The notes under the pieces: model-generated
Told to the model about the DNA's origin: nothing
Seen by the model: the letters and a program-made list of their open reading frames with translations, nothing else
Database searches by the model: none
Part shown: positions 1 through 5,036 of the stretch, in pieces
How the letters are laid out: each line of letters opens with the position of its first letter
Numbering within the stretch: position 1 is the stretch's first letter
Translations under genes and position numbers: made by a program
From: Saprospiraceae bacterium
Lineage (GTDB): Bacteria; Bacteroidota; Bacteroidia; Chitinophagales; Saprospiraceae
Length of the DNA stretch: 5,472 nt
NCBI GenBank assembly: GCA_014379665.1
Contig: JACMLK010000341.1
Location: 1-5,472 of the forward strand
Direction: 5' to 3'

Positions 1-99
1 ATATAGATATAATATTTAATATCCATACACAATAATGAAAGAACATATTTAGTTATGCTTTTTTGACTTTTTATAATCACTTAAAATCATTAAAAAGGT

Positions 100-852
100 A
101 TGGCACAACAAATTGGCATTATTAAAATAAAAGGCACTATTGATGGCATTACATTTTATACATCAAATAATAAAGATTTAGCCCGGAAAAAAGGTGGTGC
201 ATCTAAAGAAAGGATCGCTAAGGAAAAAGAATTTCAAAGAACCCGTGAGAATAGCAGTGAATTTGGTATGGCAGCGAAAGCAGGAAAGCTGTTCAGAAAT
301 GCTTTTATGGGCATGATCAGGACTTCAAGTGACTATCAGGTAACATCCAGGGTAGCCAAATTGATGACCCAAATCAAAGATGTGGACCATACCAGCATTC
401 GCGGACAGAGGCATGTTGCTGATGGAATCAAAACACCGGAAGGAAAAGCTATTCTGCAAGGATTTAATTTTAACGAAAGAGCACCATTGTCAACAATATT
501 TCTGAAAAATTATACCTTAGATGTGAACAGCGGACAACTGGAAATCACGGGTCTGTCCCCTATCAGGGATGTTGTAGTGGCTCCCGGGGCTACACATATT
601 TCTATCCGTGCTGGATGGACGAAAATAGAATTCGAAAAGGATATCACCAAAACCGAATTCAGCCAGATCGTTTCTCTGCCCATCGAGGATACTGCCCATA
701 ATGTGCGACTTACTTTTGATGCTGCACCTGCATTGACGGATGGCATCGCGGTGTTTGTATTACAGGTCCTGTTTTGGCAGGAATTAAACGGCACGTTGTA
801 CTTTTTAAATAATACAAATCACAATTGCATGGAAGTGATCGGGGTGGAGTGA
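100..852 (+). CDS. Conserved hypothetical protein (Bacteroidota family, ~250 aa)
   Basis: The function is unknown. The 250-residue protein has no signal peptide and no clear membrane segment, so it is probably cytoplasmic. The N-terminal part (residues 1-125) is basic and carries blocks I recall from similar-length Bacteroidota proteins: IKGTIDGITFY (10-20), LARKKGG (27-33), RTRENSSEFG (47-56), a helical AAKAGKLFRNAF (58-69), RGQRHVADG (101-109) and LQGFNFN (119-125). The C-terminal half (about 130-250) alternates hydrophobic and polar residues and looks beta-rich, perhaps a beta-sandwich. The ATG at 100 is the only sensible start because the conserved block begins at residue 10. The AAGG at 95-98 is too close to the ATG to be a normal Shine-Dalgarno site. 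The next gene is 585 bases away, so it is probably transcribed alone. The reading frame is certain; the family assignment is from memory, and a role cannot be inferred. Confidence 0.85.
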   Translation: MAQQIGIIKIKGTIDGITFYTSNNKDLARKKGGASKERIAKEKEFQRTRENSSEFGMAAKAGKLFRNAFMGMIRTSSDYQVTSRVAKLMTQIKDVDHTSIRGQRHVADGIKTPEGKAILQGFNFNERAPLSTIFLKNYTLDVNSGQLEITGLSPIRDVVVAPGATHISIRAGWTKIEFEKDITKTEFSQIVSLPIEDTAHNVRLTFDAAPALTDGIAVFVLQVLFWQELNGTLYFLNNTNHNCMEVIGVE

Positions 853-890
853 TTGAGGGTTGACGAGTTGGCGTGTTTGCGGGATTGCGG

Positions 891-952
891 ATTTGTTAGA
901 TTTGTTAGATTTATTAAGTTGTTAAAGTTGTAGGAGTTGTTAGAGTTGTTAT
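891..952. repeat. Degenerate 9-bp tandem repeat, about seven units
   Basis: Successive units read ATTTGTTAG, ATTTGTTAG, ATTTATTA (one base short), AGTTGTTAA, AGTTGTAGG, AGTTGTTAG and AGTTGTTAT. The consensus is A-(G/T)-TTGTTAG. The array starts 38 bases after the stop of the hypothetical gene and follows a G-rich stretch (GCGGGATTGCGG). A shorter relative lies at 3994-4020, again just downstream of a gene. Confidence 0.7.
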
Positions 953-1125
953 TTTCTTAGTTTCTATTTTGTGGATTTGAGTGAAAAACACAAACCGCTT
1001 CACCTTCTTCACTTTGAAATATACAAATTTCAGGTTGGATGATTCCGGTATGCCTGCCTTTTGTTAAAAATACTGTTTATCTGTTTTTCTGTTAAAAAAT
1101 TTAATTTTTAAGAACATCAAAAAAG

Positions 1126-1169
1126 TCAGAATCAATAAATCAATATCTAAGATTGAATTTAGATTCTGA
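1126..1169 (-). terminator. Nested hairpin; possible minus-strand terminator
   Basis: The outer arms TCAGAATC (1126-1133) and GATTCTGA (1162-1169) are perfect complements. An inner stem pairs AAATCAAT (1137-1144) with ATTGAATTT (1152-1160) with one bulged base, leaving a 7-base loop. On the + strand six A's (1119-1124) precede the hairpin, so on the minus strand it is followed almost at once by six T's, the layout of an intrinsic terminator. On the + strand the tail is poor in T. No minus-strand gene is visible to its right, so what it would terminate is unknown. Confidence 0.4.
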
Positions 1170-1296
1170 TTACAATTTCCAATAGTTTTCATAATTAAAG
1201 ATACTAAGATACAATAAAGGTATAAATAAATATTCTTCACGATTTATAATTAAATGATAAAATTCAAATCAATCATAAATGTAATCCTTAAAATTC

Positions 1297-1304
1297 TAAT
1301 TTTG
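1297..1304 (+). promoter_or_regulatory. Candidate Bacteroidota -7 box (TAATTTTG)
   Basis: TAATTTTG matches the Bacteroidota -7 consensus TAnnTTTG exactly. I see no good TTTG -33 element at the expected 19-20 base spacing, so support is partial. If used, transcription would start near 1311, give a leader of about 125 bases for the ATPase gene, and place the repeat at 1318-1353 at the very start of the mRNA. Confidence 0.25.
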
Positions 1305-1317
1305 AAACAATAGCATT

Positions 1318-1353
1318 GAAGTTACACCTGTCAGGCCAGTATCGGACTGAAAC
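1318..1353 (+). repeat. Dispersed ~36-bp repeat, copy 1
   Basis: This copy matches 4578-4614 at 33 of 37 aligned columns (three substitutions and one single-base indel). It contains a near-palindrome CCTG-T-CAGG and a small stem CAGT/ACTG around ATCGG. Outer arms GAAGTT (1318-1323) and AACTTC (1351-1356, running 3 bases past the repeat) can pair, so the whole unit can fold. The words TGTCAGGC and CTTCGAC recall intergenic repeats that I remember as common in Bacteroidota genomes; that link is from memory. Confidence 0.75.
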
Positions 1354-1378
1354 TTCGACGATCGGTAAAACAACATAG

Positions 1379-1409
1379 ACAATATGAGGCAGATCACCGG
1401 CTGTATTGT
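1379..1409 (+). other. Small inverted repeat in the ATPase leader
   Basis: ACAATA (1379-1384) pairs with TATTGT (1404-1409), and CAG (1390-1392) with CTG (1401-1403), giving a bulged stem with an 8-base loop. It ends 28 bases before the TTG start of the ATPase gene. It could influence translation, but the stem is short and may be chance. Confidence 0.25.
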
Positions 1410-1437
1410 TCAAAAAGGATTAATTTTACCAAATTAA
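1384..1437 (+). other. 17-codon ORF ending exactly at the ATPase start (possible leader peptide)
   Basis: ATG at 1384 opens a frame encoding MRQITGCIVQKGLILPN and stops at TAA 1435-1437. The TTG taken as the ATPase start follows directly at 1438, in the same frame. It could be a leader peptide whose termination allows re-initiation at the weak TTG, or an N-terminal extension cut off by a nonsense change, or chance. No Shine-Dalgarno site precedes its ATG. Confidence 0.2.
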
Positions 1438-3933
1438 TTGGAAACTGACTTGCAGGAAGTAAAATATAAAGGACTCACTGATCAGGATGTCATACAAAAT
1501 AGGGCTGCCAACGGAACAAATACTATAAAAGCATCGGAGCGATTTCATTTTCTATCTATGATAAGAGATATGGTGAAAGAGCCTCTTTTTGCCATACTAC
1601 TGGTCACTGCTTTGGTTTATTTTGTTCTTGGTGAATATAGCGAAGGAGTCATCATGATTTTGGCATTGCTGTTTGTCTCCGGGATATCGCTGTATCAGGA
1701 GAACAGGAGTCGCAATGCAGTAGCCTCACTTCAGAAGCTTGCAGATCCTAAGGTTAAAGTATTTCGCAATGGGGCTGAGGTCATCATCCCCGCGGAAGAA
1801 TTAGTGACCGGAGATATTTTTGGTCTGGAAGACGGAGATATCGTTTCTGCTGACGGTATGGTACTTTCCCTGAATGATTTATCTGTGAATGAGAGTGTAT
1901 TAACGGGTGAGTCTTTACCTGTATTTAAACGGATCGAATCGCCTGAAAATACTATTTTCAAAGGCACCACTGTAGTTTCAGGGGCAGGTGTGGCCAAAGT
2001 AACTGCTGTCGGTGCGGGTACCAAAATGGGGTTAATAGGTATTTCACTATTCGACATCAAAGAAGAAAAAACACCTTTGCAACTGCAGATCAGCAGATTT
2101 ACCAGGTCATTGGTATTATTTGGTGTGGTGGCTTTTATTGTTGTCTGGGGTATGAATTATCTGGTTGAAAAGAATGTGCTATCGAGTCTTCTCAAAGGAC
2201 TAACGCTGGCTATGTCTGTGCTTCCTGAAGAGATACCCGTGGCCTTCAGCACTTTTATGGCCCTGGGTGCTTATCATCTGTATAAAAAAAGGGTGATTAC
2301 CAGAAGTCCGGTGACGGTAGAAACGTTGGGTGCTGCCACCGTCATTTGTACAGACAAAACAGGAACGCTTACCGAAAACAAGATGAGTATTGCGGCGATC
2401 TATGAGATGCAATCCGGTAAAACTTATGACTACACTTTAACCGATTACAGTTACACGGAAGTTTTGGAATATGCCATGTGGGCTTCTGAAACCACTCCTT
2501 TTGACTCTATGGAAAAGTCGATCCACGAAGTATATTCAACGGTGGCAAAAGAAGATTTAAGACAAAAATTCCATATGGTTCATGAATATCCGTTGAGCGG
2601 CAATCCACCGTTTATGACACATGTGTTTTCGAATCATACAGGGCGTACAGTGATTGCCGTCAAAGGTAGCGTGGAAAGCATTCTGGCACAATGCAAACTT
2701 TCGGACCAACAAAAAGCAAATATCATTCGGGAGACCACAGATCTTGCGTCTCGTGGCTTCAGGGTATTGGCGGTTGGCAGATCAAATCACAATCCTGCTG
2801 ACTTACCTCTTACTCAGCAGGAATTTGAATTCGAATTTATGGGTTTGGTGGCATTCTATGATCCTCCCAAAAAAAATATTTCGGTTACGTTGCAGCATTT
2901 TTACGATGCGGGTATTCAGGTGAAGATGATCACGGGAGATCATGTTCAGACTGCAGCAGCGATCGCAAAAATGGCAGGCATTAAAAACTATAAAGAAGTA
3001 GTCAGTGGTGAGGAAGTGATGGGTATGGATAAAAGTCAACTTCGGGTCATGGTCAAAAATATAAATGTTTTTGCGAGAATGTTTCCAGAAGCTAAACTTA
3101 AAGTCATAGAAGCATTAAAATCGAATGGTGAAGTGGTGGCCATGACGGGTGACGGGGTCAACGATGCGCCCGCGCTTAAAGCCGCGCATATCGGTATAGC
3201 GATGGGAAGAAGCGGTAGTGAAGTGGCTAAGAACGCCGCGGCATTGATCCTGATGGATGACAATCTATCTCATATGGTAGAAGCGGTCGCTCTGGGAAGG
3301 AAAATATATGAGAATCTTAAAAAGGCTATTCGATATATTATTTCCATTCATATACCGGTGATATTTATTGTAGCCGTTCCTTTATTGTTTTATTGGAAAT
3401 TTACTGATATATTTTCTCCGGTCCACGTCATTTTTTTAGAATTAATCATGGGCCCGACTTGTTCTATTATTTTTGAAAACGAACCTATTGAGCAAAATTC
3501 CATGCGTAAGCCTCCGCGAAAAATGACTATTGATTTTTTCTCATTTAAAGAATTGTCATTGAGCGTTATTCAGGGTTTGTTGATCGCAGCCGGTTGTCTC
3601 GGTTTGGGGTATTATTATATGAAAACAGGAGGGAGTCCGACCCTGGTAAGAACTATGATCTACACCACACTTATATTCAGCAATATATTTCTGACCTTAA
3701 TCAACAGGTCATTTTATTTTTCAGTATTGAAAACCATCAGGTATAAGAATAAGTTGATTCCATTGATTATCGTTATATCCCTGACCGTGCTGTTTTTGTC
3801 TATTTATTACGAACCTGTTCAACATTTATTTAAATTCCAATCCCTACATCCGTCGAAGGTTTTGGTTTGTATGGGTACAGCATTTGCTGCTGTTATGTGG
3901 GTGGAGGGGTATAAGTTTTTTATAAGAAGATAG
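1438..3933 (+). CDS. Cation-transporting P-type ATPase, type II (P2-like)
   Basis: This is an ATP-driven inner-membrane cation pump of the family holding Ca2+ and related P2-type ATPases; the ion cannot be read from the sequence. The 831-residue protein is full length. In order: cation-ATPase N-terminal region (about 8-45), helices M1-M2 (about 47-85), actuator domain with LTGES (155-159), M3-M4 (about 222-280) with PEEIP at 263-267, phosphorylation motif CTDKTGT with catalytic Asp306, nucleotide-binding domain with KGSVE (409-413), hinge MITGD (497-501), TGDGVNDAP (570-578), and six C-terminal helices (about 630-826). All catalytic motifs are intact. M4 has PEEIP rather than PEGLP, and M6 has ELIMGP (668-673), where related pumps usually carry an Asp. 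The start is TTG, preceded immediately by an in-frame TAA. The family's N-terminal 'KGLT' begins at residue 11, so starting at the next ATG (codon 41) would remove it. No substrate-specific regulator is adjacent. Confidence 0.95.
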   Translation: METDLQEVKYKGLTDQDVIQNRAANGTNTIKASERFHFLSMIRDMVKEPLFAILLVTALVYFVLGEYSEGVIMILALLFVSGISLYQENRSRNAVASLQKLADPKVKVFRNGAEVIIPAEELVTGDIFGLEDGDIVSADGMVLSLNDLSVNESVLTGESLPVFKRIESPENTIFKGTTVVSGAGVAKVTAVGAGTKMGLIGISLFDIKEEKTPLQLQISRFTRSLVLFGVVAFIVVWGMNYLVEKNVLSSLLKGLTLAMSVLPEEIPVAFSTFMALGAYHLYKKRVITRSPVTVETLGAATVICTDKTGTLTENKMSIAAIYEMQSGKTYDYTLTDYSYTEVLEYAMWASETTPFDSMEKSIHEVYSTVAKEDLRQKFHMVHEYPLSGNPPFMTHVFSNHTGRTVIAVKGSVESILAQCKLSDQQKANIIRETTDLASRGFRVLAVGRSNHNPADLPLTQQEFEFEFMGLVAFYDPPKKNISVTLQHFYDAGIQVKMITGDHVQTAAAIAKMAGIKNYKEVVSGEEVMGMDKSQLRVMVKNINVFARMFPEAKLKVIEALKSNGEVVAMTGDGVNDAPALKAAHIGIAMGRSGSEVAKNAAALILMDDNLSHMVEAVALGRKIYENLKKAIRYIISIHIPVIFIVAVPLLFYWKFTDIFSPVHVIFLELIMGPTCSIIFENEPIEQNSMRKPPRKMTIDFFSFKELSLSVIQGLLIAAGCLGLGYYYMKTGGSPTLVRTMIYTTLIFSNIFLTLINRSFYFSVLKTIRYKNKLIPLIIVISLTVLFLSIYYEPVQHLFKFQSLHPSKVLVCMGTAFAAVMWVEGYKFFIRR

Positions 3934-3959
3934 CGTAAAGATATGATGCAAGATTTGTT

Positions 3960-4000
3960 TGACCTGCCCGCTTACTTCGTAGTGGTCAGGCGGGTTTGTT
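3960..4000 (+). terminator. Likely terminator / hairpin repeat after the ATPase gene
   Basis: CCCGC (3967-3971) pairs with GCGGG (3990-3994), followed by TTTGTT. A small inner pair ACT/AGT (3974-3976 with 3981-3983) sits in the loop. A second stem, TGACC (3960-3964) with GGTCA (3984-3988), competes with or crosses the first. It lies 27 bases after the ATPase stop and is GC-rich in an AT-rich spacer, which fits an intrinsic terminator or a dispersed hairpin element serving as one. The T-run is imperfect. Confidence 0.45.
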
Positions 4001-4026
4001 AGATTTGTAAAGTAGTTGTATTTTAA
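3995..4026 (+). promoter_or_regulatory. Candidate promoter for the 169-aa membrane protein gene
   Basis: TTTG (3995-3998) is followed after 20 bases by TATTTTAA (4019-4026), close to the Bacteroidota pattern TTTG-N19-TAnnTTTG; the last two bases of the -7 box do not match. Transcription would start near 4033, giving a leader of about 28 bases. The -33 element sits inside the tail of the preceding hairpin, so termination and initiation would be closely packed. Confidence 0.3.
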
Positions 4027-4060
4027 TCATTCTCTTTTTTAACTTTTTAAACATCTTATT

Positions 4061-4570
4061 ATGAACGACGCACACTGGCATTTAGTCATTAACCATTTTC
4101 CAATCATTATCCCCGTCATCGGGTCATTGGTTCTGATCGGAGGATTTGTTTTAAAATCGGATGTCATCAAACGAACTGCCTATGTTTTGTTTGCCCTTGG
4201 AGCCATCCTCGCGTATCCATCTAAGTATACTGGGGAAGGAGCAGAAGAAATCGCCGAAAAGATAAATGGTGTGACAAAAAAAATGATCCATAACCATGAG
4301 GAGATAGCAGAAACATTTGCGAAACTGTCTTATTTGCTGGGAGGATTATCCCTACTGGCACTGTGGACCAATTGGAAACAAAAAAGTTTTGCCAATATCG
4401 TGGGGATTATAGTGTTGGTTTCTGCTATGTTTGCTTTGTATTATGCGAAGCAGACAGGTACATCCGGAGGTGAAATCAGGCATACAGAGATCAGGGCAGA
4501 TTATAATTCGACAGAGGGTGCTGTACCGGATGGAAATATGAATCAGACGGGAGAAGGGGATGATGATTGA
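4061..4570 (+). CDS. Small four-helix membrane protein of unknown function (DUF2231-like)
   Basis: The 169-residue protein has four predicted membrane helices at about 9-31, 36-54, 86-104 and 109-129, and an acidic tail ending in GEGDDD. The first residues carry HWHLVINHFP (5-14), resembling the His-Pro start of DUF2231-type proteins. Other marked motifs are TGEGAEE (57-63), a His/Glu cluster HNHEE (77-81), and TG..GGEIRHTEI (132-143). Histidines near the helix ends could bind a metal or haem, but no classical CxxCH motif exists, so this is inference. I recall similar unnamed proteins in Bacteroidota. The ATG at 4061 is chosen because the conserved motif begins at once; no Shine-Dalgarno site is visible. 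It follows the ATPase gene by 127 bases with a terminator and candidate promoter between them, so it is probably a separate transcript, although the membrane context is shared. Confidence 0.88.
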   Translation: MNDAHWHLVINHFPIIIPVIGSLVLIGGFVLKSDVIKRTAYVLFALGAILAYPSKYTGEGAEEIAEKINGVTKKMIHNHEEIAETFAKLSYLLGGLSLLALWTNWKQKSFANIVGIIVLVSAMFALYYAKQTGTSGGEIRHTEIRADYNSTEGAVPDGNMNQTGEGDDD

Positions 4571-4577
4571 TGAGATC

Positions 4578-4614
4578 GAAGTTACATTTGTCAGGCCAAG
4601 TATCGTACTGAAAC
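4578..4614 (+). repeat. Dispersed ~36-bp repeat, copy 2
   Basis: This is the partner of the copy at 1318-1353, in the same orientation, starting 8 bases after the stop of the 169-aa gene. Here the inner stem is AGTA (4599-4602) with TACT (4606-4609) around TCG, one pair longer than the stem in copy 1. After the repeat, GACAATAGGATGCA (4615-4628) resembles GACAATATGAGGCA (1378-1391) that follows copy 1 at a greater distance, so the related region may be longer than 37 bases. Confidence 0.75.
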
Positions 4615-4629
4615 GACAATAGGATGCAA

Positions 4630-4655
4630 TAACTGGCGGGTAAACCCGTCAGTTA
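4630..4655. other. Strong 12-bp hairpin
   Basis: TAACTGGCGGGT (4630-4641) faces ACCCGTCAGTTA (4644-4655); eleven pairs are Watson-Crick and one would be G-U in RNA, with only two bases between the arms. It lies 60 bases after the 169-aa gene stop and could end that transcript or protect its 3' end. Neither strand has a T-run after it, so a simple intrinsic terminator is not well supported, and a REP-like element is equally possible. Confidence 0.5.
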
Positions 4656-4683
4656 CCTAACCATTTACCATTTACAATTAATA

Positions 4684-4782
4684 TTATTTATTAATCTTTG
4701 TCAAAAATTGACTTAATTCATCTGCTTTGTTGGTACCTATCAGGATTTTCCGGTCACCTTTCATATAGAGCTGCAATCCTTT
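4684..4782 (-). pseudogene. Remnant: C-terminus of a small PH-like domain protein
   Basis: Read on the minus strand, 32 codons end in TAA (4684-4686) and encode KGLQLYMKGDRKILIGT followed by NKADELSQFLTKINK. The pattern K-G-(L/V)-Q-L-x-(L/M)-K-x-G-(R/K)-K-I-L-I-G-T-x-K-x-x-E-L is, from memory, the typical C-terminal strand and helix of small bacterial PH-like membrane proteins of about 150 residues. Just upstream an in-frame TAA (4783-4785) closes the frame, and no start or upstream part of the family is visible, only AT-rich DNA with stops. A run of five A's (4780-4784 on the complement) could mark a frameshift, since the neighbouring frame reads Q-Y-K. I infer a decayed gene; chance similarity is less likely given the motif length. 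Confidence 0.5.
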
Positions 4783-4916
4783 TTATATTGCTTAGTCAAT
4801 ATTTTTCAAAACAATTTAATACTACAATATCTTATTACTTTATTATTTCTGATGTTTAAAATAAGCTTATGTTCTTCTTTATATGTGATTTATATTTTCC
4901 CTTTTAACTATATACT

Positions 4917-4937
4917 AAAGGCGAATTTGCCTTTTTT
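4917..4937 (+). terminator. Intrinsic terminator upstream of thyA
   Basis: AAAGGC (4917-4922) pairs perfectly with GCCTTT (4929-4934) around a 6-base loop, and the T-run continues to 4937. The shape is that of an intrinsic terminator on the + strand. The minus-strand tail is much weaker. No + strand gene lies within 346 bases upstream, and thyA begins 99 bases downstream. It may insulate thyA from upstream transcription, end an unseen small RNA, or act as a leader attenuator. Confidence 0.55.
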
Positions 4938-5006
4938 ACTTGTTTTATTTTTAAAATACTTTGGTATTTTCTTTAAGTTGACTAAGTAAACTTCTTCTTA
5001 ATATCC

Positions 5007-5014
5007 TATCTTTA
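5007..5014 (+). promoter_or_regulatory. Candidate -7 box for thyA (TATCTTTA)
   Basis: TATCTTTA matches TAnnTTTG in all but the last base and lies 22 bases before the thyA start. The nearest TTG upstream (4978-4980) is 26 bases away, more than the usual 19-20, so the -33 part is not supported. If used, the leader would be only about 15-18 bases. Confidence 0.25.
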
Positions 5015-5036
5015 CATCTTAGAATTTGCAATTAAA

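Larger units (their letters stand above)
853..1437. other. Long AT-rich spacer (585 bp) with repeats and hairpins
   Basis: I see no convincing protein-coding gene on either strand. The left part (860-955) is T/G-rich and contains a 9-bp tandem repeat. The middle is strongly AT-rich and holds an AT-only inverted repeat (1092-1098 with 1105-1111) and a long nested hairpin at 1126-1169. The right part carries a dispersed repeat copy, a small leader hairpin and a 17-codon ORF. The mix suggests a place where repeats accumulate, plus the 5' leader of the ATPase gene. Confidence 0.7.
4571..5036. other. AT-rich spacer (466 bp) with repeat, hairpins and a gene remnant
   Basis: No intact gene is seen on either strand. 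From left to right it holds the second dispersed repeat copy, a strong GC-rich hairpin, a short CATTTAC tandem pair (4662-4675), a minus-strand coding remnant (4684-4782), about 130 bases of featureless AT-rich DNA, a textbook terminator (4917-4937) and the thyA upstream region. Confidence 0.7.

Noticed and set aside
61..80. TTGACTTTTTATAAT upstream of the first gene, resembling sigma-70 -35 and -10 words
   Set aside because: The two words are only a few bases apart instead of about 17, and no good Bacteroidota TTTG/TAnnTTTG pair with correct spacing was found in 1-99.
510..794. Minus-strand ORFs inside the hypothetical gene
   Set aside because: They are antisense to a well-formed coding frame, and their translations are low-complexity and Ser/Thr/Pro-rich with no family pattern.
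891..952. Possible CRISPR-like array
   Set aside because: Units are 9 bp and directly adjacent with no spacers, so this is a simple tandem repeat.
1092..1111. TTAAAAA/TTTTTAA inverted repeat
   Set aside because: It is made only of A and T in a very AT-rich stretch, so chance pairing is expected.
1354..1437. Possible riboswitch in the ATPase leader
   Set aside because: Only one short bulged stem is visible, and I recognise no known conserved aptamer core.
1731..3263. Several 70-109 codon ORFs on the minus strand and one in another + frame within the ATPase gene
   Set aside because: The ATPase frame is intact with all its motifs in order; these overlapping frames carry no recognisable domain and lack independent start signals.
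1318..4614. Composite transposon bounded by the 36-bp repeats
   Set aside because: There is no transposase or integrase, no target-site duplication is evident, and the repeats are far too short to be insertion sequences.
4662..4675. CATTTAC tandem pair
   Set aside because: Only two units in AT-rich DNA; too short to call more than low-complexity sequence.
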